Notes: a model not told the origin generated them from the sequence alone. Numbered from the stretch's first letter, positions 14,460-23,975 are shown. The stretch is DNA of 33,820 nucleotides from JANXLS01 sp038227045 (GCA_038227045.1 JBBRQD010000059.1:1-33820), one strand, 5' to 3'. Numbers and translations: made by a program.

Positions 14460-17400
14460 ATGACGCGAGGCATCCGTTTATTGTCGGTTCTGACGCTGGT
14501 CGCGACGTCGGCTCCCTCCTTATTGAGGGGAACCGAAGCGGCTTCGGTTCCACTCGCTAAAACGCTGGCTGGCGCGTTCGACGCTCCCAGCGGCAAACCG
14601 TGGGTGCTTCCAGCAGGCCAGTCACAAGCGTCGCGTTCGCTCAAGGCGCCAAACGGGGAGCTCTGGGATTTTCGTGCGGTGAGCGTGCTTTCGGTCAGAG
14701 CCGAACGCGCGAATGCGAGCGGCGGTTCCGCGCGGTTGCGCTGGCTGGTCTGCAGCCGCGTGGGCGGTTTGTATCTGGGGCCGTCGGTCGCCTTGCCACT
14801 TAGCGGTCACGCCACGCCCACATTGAAATTCTCGGTTGAATCCGGTGAACTGACGCCCGTCGGCCACCAGCGCCCCTGGGATGCGCTCGCCGCCGCCGAA
14901 GTCACGTCGCTGGAACTTCGCGCGGAATACACCGAGAACGTCATGACGCCAGCCCACGCCGGTTCGCCGAGTGTCGCACTCGCCGGCGTAAAGCTTGAAT
15001 TCGGTGGTTCGACATCCGCCAAACCGGAGATTCTCGATCTGCGGCTAAATGCGCCGCCAACGGGCAGCCGCGCAGCGTGCGTGATCAGCTTTCGCATCAA
15101 TCCGCTTCCGGATGATCCGTACGCCGCGACCGGCGCCGGCGACGTGCGAGTCAAGCTTTCAAATGGCCAGCAGGCGCTCGCGTTTTTGGATCAGGATTTT
15201 GTGGCAATCCACGACGGCGCGGCGGCGCGCCTCGCCTCCACCGGCTTGCCTGTGTGGCGCGCATACCTGCCCGCATGGCCTGCTGCCGGAACGTTCGAGA
15301 TCAGCAGCGGCACTAACGCGTGGAAAATTCAATGCGCCGCGTTGAATGCGGAACCGGAGAAAGTCTCCTTGCCGGAAACGTCCGCGCCAAGCACGCCGAT
15401 TCCCATCGAGACTCATCCCGGGCCCAAAGCGCTCGCGCGGTTGCGTTGGGAAACACCGCTCGAAGCCTCCGCTCCTTTAATGGAAGCCAACTGGACCGGA
15501 TCGGCCGCATGTTGGTCTCTGAATCGCTCTGCCGCATGGGTTCCGATGACGGCGCGGCAATTGATGGACCTCTTCACTTTGTCGTCGTCGACCGATGTGG
15601 CACCGAAAAAAGTGTGGCGTCTGGTGCCGTTCTGGAACGAAACGTGGGGCGGCTATGCGGGCAAGCACCGCCCGGACTCGGCTCTCGCCTGGCGCATGGA
15701 CGCGCTGCTCGAATCCGCCGCGCGCGCCAAAGACATTCGTCCGCTCGTCTTGTTCGACGGCTCGGCGCTCGAACGTCAGGGCGTTTTTAATTGGGCCGCT
15801 CACCCGTTGCACGGAAAACTGGCCGGGCCCGGCGAAATTTTCCGCACCGAAGACGGCTTCGATTTCTGCGCGCGCTGGATGCGTTACTGCCTGGCGCGGT
15901 ACGCTCATTCGCCGGCGGTGGGTTCGCTGTTGATCACGACCGATTTGAACGCGCCGGGCGCATCCGAATTTCACGCGCGCATCGCCCCACTGCTTCAGGA
16001 CTGGCGCGCCGCGTCGCTCGCCGACAAACCGATTGTCGCGTTTCATCCGCTTGCACAGCCGCCGCTTGTGGTCAAGGAGATCGGTTCGTTCGACGCGAAC
16101 AGCCGGAATCAGGAGACGAACTGGCATGTCGATCGCCGTCTGGCAAAGGTGTTCGGAAATACGATTGAACACATGGGACTGGGCGGCGGCCGTTGTTTTG
16201 AAGTCGGCACGCGCGATCCATCGGCCACGTCGCTCGCATTTCAGACCTTGTACACGCGTGAATACTCCGACTGGCGCAAACCGGCAGACGACAATTTTTT
16301 CGCCTGCAATGCGCTGCTGTTCGAAGTCTGGACGCCGCCCGACGCGCCGCCCGATTTGCGCATCGGTGTCCATCTGCGCGACCGCAACGGGAACTGGTTT
16401 CAAACGCTGCTGCCCGGCATGATTCGCCCAGGCGATTGGACGACCTATGCGCTCGACCTCACCGCGGCCAACGCGCACGGACTCGTGGCGGTGAATCACC
16501 GCACGAGTTGGACGGATTACAGCCGCCAGCGCATTCAAGAAATCGGGCTGCATGTGTACAGCACGCATCCGCGCTGGACCGTCGGCGGTGGCAAGATCCA
16601 GAATCTCACCGCGCGCTTCGACAAAATTCGCGGCGTCGTTTTTCCGCAAACCGCGCCCGATCCCAAACTCGAGATCGCGCTGTACGATCCCGCGTCTCAA
16701 TTCAAGCCCGTACCGCCGGCACCACGGACTTATCCGCGCGGCGCGCTGGTCGAATACCACGTTAAAATCAACAAAGCTTTCGCCAATCCATACGACGCAC
16801 GCGATTGCGACCTGGTCGCGCTCGTCAAAACGCCGTCTGGAAAAACAGTGCGCGTTCCGGCATTCTTCAATCAACTCTGCGAACGCCGCGAAGAGACGCC
16901 CGGCGGCGATGAAATCGTCGACGCCATAGGCGAGGAGTTCTTCACCGTCCGCTATCGCGCTCAAGAAACCGGCAAACACGCGCTCGCGTTCGAACTGCGC
17001 GAGCATGGCCATTACGACATGGCGCGCAGTTGGGCGAACGACGACCGCTTCACCCCCGAAGGCGAGGGGCAGGCTGGCCTCTCGAAACATTGGCCATACA
17101 CCAACTATCCGCAACGCTACTCGGATGGCCGGCGTCCCATCGACAAAGTCTCGTTCGTTCCGGGACCGGTGACCGTGGCGCTCGATCTCGGCGCGTCGGC
17201 GTTCACCGTCGTCGAAAGCGAAAAACCGTTTCACGGATTTGTGCGGGTTGCAAAAGACCGGCGTCATTTCGAATTCGACGACGGCTCGTTTTTCTATCCG
17301 ATCGGCCCGTGTCTGCGCAGTCCAAGCGACACGCGCATTCCTTACGATTCGCCGAAATTCAGCCGCGACAGCATCGACAAGCTCGGCAAGCGCGGCACGT

Positions 17401-18725
17401 TTCAGTACGACGTCTATTTCGACGCGTTTGGCAAAGCCGGCATCAGTTGGGCGCGCGTGTGGATGTGTTCGTGGTGGGGCGCGCTGGAGTGGCGCCGCGA
17501 CTGGCCCGGTTATCAGGGCTTGGGGCGCTACAATCTGGCGAACGCGTGGCGCATGGATTATGTCGTGGATTTGGCGGAGAAGAAAAATATCCGCCTCAAT
17601 CTGGCGGTAACCAATCACGGCCAGTTCACGCTGAATATCGACACAGAATGGGAGAACAATCCGTACAACGCGAAACTCGGCGGACCATTGGCCGCGCCGT
17701 GCGAAATTTTCACGCGCGGCGAAGCCAAGTTCAATCACCAAAACAAACTGCGCTACATCGCCGCGCGTTATGGCCATTCGCCCGCCGTGATGGCCTTCGC
17801 GCTGTTCAGCGAAATCGAATTCACCGAAGAATACGAGCGCAGTTTGAATATATCGCGGCAGGGACGCACCCGCCTACTGGCGGACCTCCCGGCTCCGAAT
17901 ATTGAAAACTGGCACGCTGAAATGGCGAGTTTCCTGAAGAGCATCGATCCAAACCGGCATCTGGTCACGACGCATTTCAGCCATCCGGAGCGCGGCGAAA
18001 GCACGTTGAAGGTGCCGGAGATCGATATCGCCACGAGCAACGCGTATTCGGCGTTCGAGGAACTTGCTAGCGGCGCGTGCGATGCTTCAGCGGCGCTGCA
18101 CGATTTTTGGGAAGGCAACGAGGATGGCACGGTGCGCGGGTTCCATCATTTCAGCAAGCCCTCGCTGGTCGAGGAGCAGGGGCGGCATTGGATGGGCGTT
18201 TTGGAGACCGGGCGCGAAACAAATTCCAAAGCGGAACTGGACGCCGATCTGCACGCGGGGCTCTGGGGCAGCATGGTCGTGCCGCTGGGCGGCGCGACGG
18301 GCTATTGGTGGTGGCTGCACATCCATTTCGACAACCGCTACGCCGATTACAGCGCGCTGACGAAATTCATGGAAGGCGAGGATTTCAGGCCGATCGGCGA
18401 CGAGCCACCGATGAAGACTGTGTTCCGCTCGCTCGGCAAATCGATGCTGCTGGGTCGCGCCATGAAATCGGATCGCCGCATGTACGTGTGGATCTATCAC
18501 CAGAAAACGCCGCTCGGCGACGAAGAACCCGAGGAGGTGTCGAACGCGACCATGAATATCGGCGGCTTGCGCCCGGGAAAATACCGCGTCGAGTTTTGGA
18601 ACACCTACACAGGCGAACTGATCGGCTCACAGAACATCGAATTCACTAAAGACACCAAGAATGTCGAGGTTAATTTGCCGGCGGTAAAACGCGATATCGC
18701 ATTGAAAATCAAACCGGTCAAGTAA
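14460..18725 (+). CDS. Large secreted glycoside-hydrolase-like protein with duplicated barrel
   Basis: A 1421-aa protein with a signal peptide (about 1-27). Apparent layout: N-terminal beta-rich part; a first barrel-like region (about 370-550); a jelly-roll carbohydrate-binding-like part (about 560-720); a DUF5060-like beta-sandwich (about 750-850); a GH5/GH42-like TIM barrel (about 925-1320); and a small beta domain (about 1340-1421, NIGGLRPGKYRVEFWNTYTG). Candidate catalytic acids in the second barrel are Glu1118 (FALFSEIEF) and Glu1238/1239 (PSLVEEQGR). The first barrel repeats the RYxxARYxHSPAV pattern but has Asp495 at the acid/base position, so it is probably inactive. It likely degrades an extracellular polysaccharide. 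The frame is open back to 14280, but the start at 14460 gives a proper signal peptide. Confidence 0.85.
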   Translation: MTRGIRLLSVLTLVATSAPSLLRGTEAASVPLAKTLAGAFDAPSGKPWVLPAGQSQASRSLKAPNGELWDFRAVSVLSVRAERANASGGSARLRWLVCSRVGGLYLGPSVALPLSGHATPTLKFSVESGELTPVGHQRPWDALAAAEVTSLELRAEYTENVMTPAHAGSPSVALAGVKLEFGGSTSAKPEILDLRLNAPPTGSRAACVISFRINPLPDDPYAATGAGDVRVKLSNGQQALAFLDQDFVAIHDGAAARLASTGLPVWRAYLPAWPAAGTFEISSGTNAWKIQCAALNAEPEKVSLPETSAPSTPIPIETHPGPKALARLRWETPLEASAPLMEANWTGSAACWSLNRSAAWVPMTARQLMDLFTLSSSTDVAPKKVWRLVPFWNETWGGYAGKHRPDSALAWRMDALLESAARAKDIRPLVLFDGSALERQGVFNWAAHPLHGKLAGPGEIFRTEDGFDFCARWMRYCLARYAHSPAVGSLLITTDLNAPGASEFHARIAPLLQDWRAASLADKPIVAFHPLAQPPLVVKEIGSFDANSRNQETNWHVDRRLAKVFGNTIEHMGLGGGRCFEVGTRDPSATSLAFQTLYTREYSDWRKPADDNFFACNALLFEVWTPPDAPPDLRIGVHLRDRNGNWFQTLLPGMIRPGDWTTYALDLTAANAHGLVAVNHRTSWTDYSRQRIQEIGLHVYSTHPRWTVGGGKIQNLTARFDKIRGVVFPQTAPDPKLEIALYDPASQFKPVPPAPRTYPRGALVEYHVKINKAFANPYDARDCDLVALVKTPSGKTVRVPAFFNQLCERREETPGGDEIVDAIGEEFFTVRYRAQETGKHALAFELREHGHYDMARSWANDDRFTPEGEGQAGLSKHWPYTNYPQRYSDGRRPIDKVSFVPGPVTVALDLGASAFTVVESEKPFHGFVRVAKDRRHFEFDDGSFFYPIGPCLRSPSDTRIPYDSPKFSRDSIDKLGKRGTFQYDVYFDAFGKAGISWARVWMCSWWGALEWRRDWPGYQGLGRYNLANAWRMDYVVDLAEKKNIRLNLAVTNHGQFTLNIDTEWENNPYNAKLGGPLAAPCEIFTRGEAKFNHQNKLRYIAARYGHSPAVMAFALFSEIEFTEEYERSLNISRQGRTRLLADLPAPNIENWHAEMASFLKSIDPNRHLVTTHFSHPERGESTLKVPEIDIATSNAYSAFEELASGACDASAALHDFWEGNEDGTVRGFHHFSKPSLVEEQGRHWMGVLETGRETNSKAELDADLHAGLWGSMVVPLGGATGYWWWLHIHFDNRYADYSALTKFMEGEDFRPIGDEPPMKTVFRSLGKSMLLGRAMKSDRRMYVWIYHQKTPLGDEEPEEVSNATMNIGGLRPGKYRVEFWNTYTGELIGSQNIEFTKDTKNVEVNLPAVKRDIALKIKPVK
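14529..14551 (+). repeat. Perfect 10-bp hairpin inside the glycoside-hydrolase gene
   Basis: GGAACCGAAG (14529-14538), a CGG loop, and CTTCGGTTCC (14542-14551) lie about 70 nt into the coding sequence, at the signal-peptide cleavage region. Perfect symmetry makes both strands encode the same short peptide GTEAASVP. It may be an in-frame palindromic insertion or an mRNA structure near the start. Confidence 0.8.
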
Positions 18726-18744
18726 CCGCGAATTAGGATTTTTA

Positions 18745-18773
18745 GACCGCGAAATTCGCGGTTAAAATTTTTT
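18745..18773 (+). terminator. Terminator-like CGCGAATT element after the glycoside-hydrolase gene
   Basis: ACCGCGAA and TTCGCGGT (18746-18762) form a compact palindrome followed by TAAAATTTTTTG, giving a plausible rho-independent terminator for the gene ending at 18725. The sequence shares the AACCGCGAATT units of the intergenic repeats around thyX. Confidence 0.7.
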
Positions 18774-18811
18774 GTATTGCCGTTTTTTCGTAGTTCACTT
18801 AAGAGGTATTC

Positions 18812-19762
18812 ATGACAACTCCCGATGTAATTTGTGTGGGCAATATTGTGGTTGATGCAGTGGGTGTATACGTCGATCGCATTCCCGAAGAGGGCGCGCT
18901 GGCGCTTTTCGACCGCGTTGAAATGCACTTGGGCGGCTGCGCCGGCAACATGGCCCTTGCGCTCGGGAAACTGGGCATATCCGTCGGGCTTTCGGCGAAA
19001 GTCGGTGCGGATGGGCTGGGCGATTACACCGCGAACGCTCTCGCGGAAGGCGGCGTGGATACGCGGGGACTGGTGCGCTCCAAAAGCGAATCAACCTCGT
19101 TTTCGTTCATCATGGTCCCGCGCGGCGGCAACCGGCGCATCCTGCACACGCTCGCTGCGAACGCGACGTTCGCGCCGGCGGACATCGACGCGCGGCTTTT
19201 CGTTGGAGCGAAATGGGTGAGTTTCAACGGCCTCGCGCTGGTTCCGCATTTGGAAGGCGCGAATCTGGCGGGCTTGCTGAAGGCGGCGCACGCGGCCGGC
19301 GCGCGCACGGCGGGCGACACGGCGATCAACGACCGGTTCACGTCAGACGACTGGGAGCGCATGCTCGCGCCGTGCTACGAACATTTCGACATCCTGTTTC
19401 CGTCGGAAGCCGAGGCCGTGGCTATCACCGGGCATTCCGAACCGCGCAAGATCTGTGAGACGCTGCGCGCGCGCGGAGTGAAAATTGCCGGCGTAAAATT
19501 GGGCGAGCGCGGTTGCGCAATTTTGTCGGACGAAGGTTATTTTGAAATTCCGGCGTACACAGTGAACTGCATCGACACGCTGGGCGCGGGCGATTCCTTC
19601 ATGGCAGGCTTGATCGCCGGGATGCTGAGAGGCGGATCGCCGAGCGATGCCGCACGCCTGGGGAACGCTGTTAGCGCGCACTGCGTTCAAGCCATCGGCG
19701 CATCCACTGGAATCAAACCACTGCCGGAAATTCTCGAATTTCAGCGCGCGCGAGACAACTGA
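18812..19762 (+). CDS. PfkB-family sugar kinase
   Basis: A 316-aa ribokinase-fold enzyme. The N-terminal signature is GGCAGNMALALGKLG (41-55). The C-terminal signature is DTLGAGDSFMAG (255-266) with Asp261 as catalytic base and the anion hole beside it. It would phosphorylate a sugar or sugar acid with ATP in the cytoplasm; 2-keto-3-deoxygluconate, fructose or ribose are typical family substrates and the sequence does not settle which. AAGAGG lies about 6 nt before the ATG. It follows the secreted glycoside hydrolase by 86 nt with a terminator-like hairpin between them, so the two may share a pathway (uptake and use of released sugars) without sharing a transcript. Confidence 0.95.
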   Translation: MTTPDVICVGNIVVDAVGVYVDRIPEEGALALFDRVEMHLGGCAGNMALALGKLGISVGLSAKVGADGLGDYTANALAEGGVDTRGLVRSKSESTSFSFIMVPRGGNRRILHTLAANATFAPADIDARLFVGAKWVSFNGLALVPHLEGANLAGLLKAAHAAGARTAGDTAINDRFTSDDWERMLAPCYEHFDILFPSEAEAVAITGHSEPRKICETLRARGVKIAGVKLGERGCAILSDEGYFEIPAYTVNCIDTLGAGDSFMAGLIAGMLRGGSPSDAARLGNAVSAHCVQAIGASTGIKPLPEILEFQRARDN

Positions 19763-19796
19763 AATTCATCCGCGTTGAATTGGGCTGCGGAAATCA

Positions 19797-20720
19797 TCAA
19801 AGCTGCTTGTTCAGCACGCCGCGCTGTTTCATCCAGTCCACACACGCCCGTGTCCACGGATGCATTTTTTCCGGATCGGTTTCCTTCGTCCCCAGTCCAA
19901 TGCCGTGCCGGCCTCTTTCGTACAAATGAAGGTCGTACGGCACTTTTGCGACGCGCAGCGCATCGGCGAAAGTCAGCGCGTTGTCCACGGTAACTTTGTC
20001 GTCTTCAACCGTCTGCCACACGAAACACGGCGGCGAATCGGCGCGGACGTTGCGCGCGGGCGCGAAAAAATATCCCTGTTCATCCGACGCGCCGGAACCG
20101 AGCGCGGCTTCGCGCCTGGCGGGATCGGTCATCGTCTTCTTGTCGAACAAAATAAATCCGTAACACAGAATCGTAAAATCCGGGCGCGAACTGGCCTGTT
20201 CGATCGCGTCCGCATCGCCGGGCTTTCCCGCGTCGAATTGTGTGGACAACACCGCCGCCAGGTGCCCGCCCGCGGACGAACCGATGACGCCGATGCGCGC
20301 GGGATCAATCTGCCACTCTTTGGCGCGCGTGCGCACAGTCCGGATCGCGCGCTGAGCGTCCTTAAAAATCGAGGGCAGTTTGTAGCCGCCCTTATAGAGC
20401 CGGTATTTCAACACAAACGCGGCGATACCCTGCGAATTGAGCCACTTCGCAAACGGTTCGCCTTCGTGCGCGGCAAGCACGTTGTAGCCACCGCCAGGAA
20501 AGACAATCACCACCGCGCCAGTGGCTTTTTCCGGAGCCGGCCAATACGGAGTGAGCGTCGGAATATCCTTGTCCTCTTTGCCCAATGCGTCGGGCGCATC
20601 CTCCGTCCACAATCGAAACGCCGCAATCGGCCGCTCCGCGCCGCAAGCACTCAGACACAGCGAGCACCCGCCCAACAACACAGCCAGCACTCCGCCGATG
20701 TACGAAAAATGAAGCGTCAT
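19797..20720 (-). CDS. Secreted alpha/beta-hydrolase (acetyl-xylan-esterase-like), probable lipoprotein
   Basis: A 307-aa alpha/beta-hydrolase. The oxyanion-hole segment is IVFPGGGYN, the nucleophile elbow GSSAGG with Ser149, the acid in TVEDDKV and the catalytic His in GRHGIGLG, a complete triad. The N-terminus is a signal peptide with cysteines at LGGC and LSAC that fit a lipobox, so the protein is probably anchored in a membrane facing the periplasm. The ATG at 20720 is chosen because GAGGA lies 5 nt upstream; ATG 20732 and TTG 20747 are alternatives. The fold matches esterases that deacetylate plant polysaccharides, which suits the nearby glycoside hydrolase and sugar kinase. The substrate is inferred. 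Confidence 0.9.
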   Translation of the reverse strand: MTLHFSYIGGVLAVLLGGCSLCLSACGAERPIAAFRLWTEDAPDALGKEDKDIPTLTPYWPAPEKATGAVVIVFPGGGYNVLAAHEGEPFAKWLNSQGIAAFVLKYRLYKGGYKLPSIFKDAQRAIRTVRTRAKEWQIDPARIGVIGSSAGGHLAAVLSTQFDAGKPGDADAIEQASSRPDFTILCYGFILFDKKTMTDPARREAALGSGASDEQGYFFAPARNVRADSPPCFVWQTVEDDKVTVDNALTFADALRVAKVPYDLHLYERGRHGIGLGTKETDPEKMHPWTRACVDWMKQRGVLNKQL

Positions 20721-20763
20721 TCGATTCCTCATGAATTGAACTTTCAACCTTCAACCTTAGATT

Positions 20764-22731
20764 CTATTCCGCCAATTCAAGAATCATGCTCTTCATCAGC
20801 GGCTTTGTATCGCAATGAATGCTGTACGTGTCGCTCGCCGCTTTGGCGATGTGAACGTCCTGCTTTTCTTTCCCGCCTTCTTCCCAAATGTAGGTGATTT
20901 TGACGGGCCGGAAGCCGCCGTTTGGTTCTTTGTAATCGGCGTCGATTCTGAAATTAGAGATCATTGTCGTGTTGCGCTGCTGGCCGGAGAAGCGGACGAG
21001 CACTTCTTTGGTTCCCGGCGGAATGTCGCTGAAGACGATGTACTTGCACTGGCCGTTGCCTGTGGGTCCGGCGGCGTGGTCGATAGTCTTGTACGTCTTG
21101 CCTCCGTCAAACGACGCCTGATAATCCCAGCCGTCCTTGGCGTCGCGCGCGCGATAGAAGCTGCCGAAACGCAGACGCGTCAAGTCTCCCGGCGTTTTGA
21201 TGGGAAACGCAATGCTCCCCGTTCCGCCGGTTAACAGCAATTTGTCCGACGCGAGGTTTTCAATAATTGGATGAAAATCCGAATAACAAAGTTGCTTTCC
21301 TTTGAATTCGAGCGAGCCGTACGATTCGATTGTGACCGTGCCTTCGTCCAGCCCGGCACTGAATGCAATCTTGTTGTCACCCTTGTCGAGCGCTGGCAGA
21401 GGGCGCTGAGAATGTTGGATGTTGTCGGTGATTTTCAAACCGGTCAGACTGGTCCCCTTCCCTTTTAAGGAGAAGCGCAGCGAATAGTCGTAGCGCCGAT
21501 TGATGAATTTACCCAGGCTGATGATTTCAGCGGGCTGCGCAATTTTCTTCACTTCCTTCCAATCCATTCCATTGTTGTCCGAAATATCGATCGCGATTTC
21601 GCCGCCTTCACCGAGGATTGAAGCCACAGTGAGTGCGCCGTTGTTATTCACATAAGGGGATCGCATTCGAACAACCAGCACGCCCGGGCTGGCCGCATCC
21701 TTGACACGTACGCCGTCGGTACCATCCTCAAGATTGTCGGCGATCAGTGCGCCTGTACGGTATTTTCCGTTCGCGAGCGGCACGGTGTACTCGTGAATTC
21801 CGTTCCCAACACGCCCCGGCGCGAGATCGCCGTACGCGGGCGAATAACGAAGCTGATCCGTGCCGACTTTCTCTTTCAGAGCACCCGGCTCCCCGCCGCT
21901 CTTGTCCGCATTGATGTGCTCGCCGCTATTCGACCAATTGCGCACGAGCCGTTCGCCCGGGCGAAGCTGGATGTTGACTTCGTAGCCTTGAGAATATCCG
22001 TAATCGTACAGAAACGCTTTTCCGCCGGCACCGCCGCCCTTGCCGTCGTACTCCTGCATGGTCGAATACCAGCCGTGCGTCGCGGCCGGAAGCCAGCCAT
22101 TGACATCGTACGCGTCGGTATTGGCGAGAATCGCCGGCCCATTTTTCCAGCCGCCACCGCGCATGAATTTGCCGAGCTTGTCGCCGTTCTTTCGAAATTC
22201 AGGATGCTTCTGATACCACGCGTCAACGTCCGCGATGATGTCTTCGACGCCCGCGACGCTCCCGTCGCTCTTCTTGAAATAGCAGATCAACGAAGCGTCG
22301 TAAAGATGCCAGGCATCGTTGTAAAAAATCTCCGGCACGCTGTGCCCGGTGATGCCCCATCCACGTGCCTTGAGCCCCGTGTAGCGGGCCAGCGCGCAAA
22401 TGTTCGATGACTCGCAGCAGCACATGCCGTAACCATACACGTTGAACGTCTTGATGGGATCGTGAACATCGCCACCGTCACCCGTGAGAAATTCAATCGG
22501 CGGCGGCTCCTGATGGCGAAACTTGACCACCGTCGTCCAGATGGCGAGCGCCTTCTGTTCGTCGGTCATGCCCTCTTTGATAAAGGAAAGTTTCCAGGCG
22601 TCCATGCTGGATACGTCTTCGACTTTGTCGGAGACGACTTTGACGTGGCTGACGATGCCGGCTTCACCGGCCGGCGAAAAAGCGGAAAGAAGAAGCGCGA
22701 ATGTCGCTATGAGCGGGAAAAATTTGCGCAT
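20764..22731 (-). CDS. Secreted transglutaminase-like protein with beta-sandwich C-terminus
   Basis: A 655-aa protein with a signal peptide (FFPLIATFALLLSAFSPAGEA). The first third is a transglutaminase-like cysteine-peptidase fold: YGYGMCCCESSNICALARYTG holds the candidate nucleophile (one of Cys104-106), followed by His130 (GHSVPEIF) and Asp145 (WHLYD), the expected Cys-His-Asp order. The rest (about 270-655) is beta-rich with jelly-roll-like segments. Such exported transglutaminase-like proteins can act as peptidases, amidases or crosslinking enzymes. AGGAA lies 8 nt before the ATG. It lies 54 nt downstream of the ThuA-like gene on the same strand and 43 nt upstream of the esterase gene, so the three may form one operon. 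Confidence 0.88.
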   Translation of the reverse strand: MRKFFPLIATFALLLSAFSPAGEAGIVSHVKVVSDKVEDVSSMDAWKLSFIKEGMTDEQKALAIWTTVVKFRHQEPPPIEFLTGDGGDVHDPIKTFNVYGYGMCCCESSNICALARYTGLKARGWGITGHSVPEIFYNDAWHLYDASLICYFKKSDGSVAGVEDIIADVDAWYQKHPEFRKNGDKLGKFMRGGGWKNGPAILANTDAYDVNGWLPAATHGWYSTMQEYDGKGGGAGGKAFLYDYGYSQGYEVNIQLRPGERLVRNWSNSGEHINADKSGGEPGALKEKVGTDQLRYSPAYGDLAPGRVGNGIHEYTVPLANGKYRTGALIADNLEDGTDGVRVKDAASPGVLVVRMRSPYVNNNGALTVASILGEGGEIAIDISDNNGMDWKEVKKIAQPAEIISLGKFINRRYDYSLRFSLKGKGTSLTGLKITDNIQHSQRPLPALDKGDNKIAFSAGLDEGTVTIESYGSLEFKGKQLCYSDFHPIIENLASDKLLLTGGTGSIAFPIKTPGDLTRLRFGSFYRARDAKDGWDYQASFDGGKTYKTIDHAAGPTGNGQCKYIVFSDIPPGTKEVLVRFSGQQRNTTMISNFRIDADYKEPNGGFRPVKITYIWEEGGKEKQDVHIAKAASDTYSIHCDTKPLMKSMILELAE

Positions 22732-22785
22732 GAAATGAGTTCCTTAATTTAACTTTTTTGCGGATAAAAAGAAATGAGCCCCAAC

Positions 22786-23829
22786 TCAGTGAGGCTTCGC
22801 GCCCTTTTTGAAGTCGTCGAATTTTCCGATGATCTCGACGTCCGATTTCGCCGGAATTTTGTCTTCCAAGCCGACGCACCAATAACACGCGTTGACCATC
22901 AGGCGGCGCATGCCCTCGCTGTCGAGATCGCGCTTGCCGCTCATCGACCCGCCCATGGTGGTCGCGAAGATGCGCGCCGGTTTACCCTGCGCGCCGGTGT
23001 ACGTGCGAATCCACGCGACCGGGAGCATGGGGTTGTTCTTGTCGAGAGTTTTCTTCGTTTTCGGATTTTCCACTGCTGGCGCGGGCGGGTCTTTCGGATC
23101 CATGCCGGTGAGCACTTGGCCGAGAATCAGCGGTTTGTTGTCTTCCGGAAATGGCTGCCGCACTTCGTAAACGTCTGTCGGTCCCCAGATGTCGCCGTCC
23201 TTGATGCCACGCAAAATCGGGTGCTCGGCCATGCCGGGTGCAACGATCCCGCGCGTGCTCTCTTTGCCGTGATGCCCGAAATGATTGATCCACGTTTCTC
23301 CTAGAATGAGCCGTCCGAATCCGCCGTCGAATCCCGCTTCTTTGCTGGTCCACGTGTACTTCTTATAAGAGGAGGTGGACTTGCCATCGAAATTGAACGC
23401 GTGCGTCGCGGTGCGCAAACCGATTATGGGCCGGCCCGAATCCGCGTAGTCGACCACGTGTTTCATCTGGTCATCGGGCAGCGCGCGGAAGCGGGTGAAG
23501 ATCACCATCAAATCGGCTGTGTCGAGCGCTTCAAGCCCGGGAATATTGTCTTTCGTGCCGACATCGATCACGCCGGTTGTCTTATTGATCGCGAATAAAA
23601 CCGTGCATTTGAATCCGTGCTTTTCAGCGAGAATGCGCGCCAAAACCGGCATGCTTTCCTCAGAGAAATATTCGTCGTCGCCGGTCACGAAGACGATGTG
23701 CTTGCCCTTGCCAGGGCCCTCTTTGCCCTCAAATATCGTCCATTGCGCGTCTTCGGCCATAGCGAACGTGGAATGCATCGCGATCAGAATTGGCATTACA
23801 CAAACCAATGTTGAAATGAAATGCTTCAT
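22786..23829 (-). CDS. Secreted ThuA-like (trehalose-utilisation) domain protein
   Basis: A 347-aa protein with a signal peptide (STLVCVMPILIAMHSTFAMA) and a ThuA-like glutamine-amidotransferase-type fold. Family marks include HIVFVTGDDEYFSEESMP, TADLMVIFTRFRALPDDQM, GRPIIGLRTATHAF (where class I amidotransferases have the nucleophile elbow), FGHHGKE and PARIFATTMGGS. ThuA proteins are linked to sugar use, but their enzymatic role is not settled. The ATG at 23829 begins the signal peptide; an upstream in-frame start at 23871 adds 14 residues before it. It is first in a minus-strand run with the transglutaminase-like protein and the esterase. Confidence 0.9.
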   Translation of the reverse strand: MKHFISTLVCVMPILIAMHSTFAMAEDAQWTIFEGKEGPGKGKHIVFVTGDDEYFSEESMPVLARILAEKHGFKCTVLFAINKTTGVIDVGTKDNIPGLEALDTADLMVIFTRFRALPDDQMKHVVDYADSGRPIIGLRTATHAFNFDGKSTSSYKKYTWTSKEAGFDGGFGRLILGETWINHFGHHGKESTRGIVAPGMAEHPILRGIKDGDIWGPTDVYEVRQPFPEDNKPLILGQVLTGMDPKDPPAPAVENPKTKKTLDKNNPMLPVAWIRTYTGAQGKPARIFATTMGGSMSGKRDLDSEGMRRLMVNACYWCVGLEDKIPAKSDVEIIGKFDDFKKGAKPH

Positions 23830-23920
23830 GGAAATAATCAGTCCTTGAGGGATTCGCGGCGAAATGAGCATGCAGTATTTACACCACGTTTAGAGATTTC
23901 GAACGCCGTCATTCAATCCT

Positions 23921-23975
23921 AAAAAAAACATCCGCGAAGATTCGCGTAAATTCGCACAATTCGCGGTTAAAAATT
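23921..23975 (-). repeat. CGCGAATT-type intergenic repeat, copy B
   Basis: An A-run then CATCCGCG, TTCGCG, AATTCG and AATTCGCGGTTAAAAA units. Its reverse complement aligns with copy C at 25031-25081 across about 50 bp, so the two copies lie in opposite orientations on either side of thyX. It lies in the divergent space between the ThuA-like gene and thyX. Confidence 0.8.

Noticed and set aside
15477..17777. 766-aa minus-strand open frame inside the glycoside-hydrolase gene
   Set aside because: Antisense shadow of a GC-rich gene; Arg/Ala-rich composition, no ribosome binding site and no family motif, while the plus frame has clear domains.
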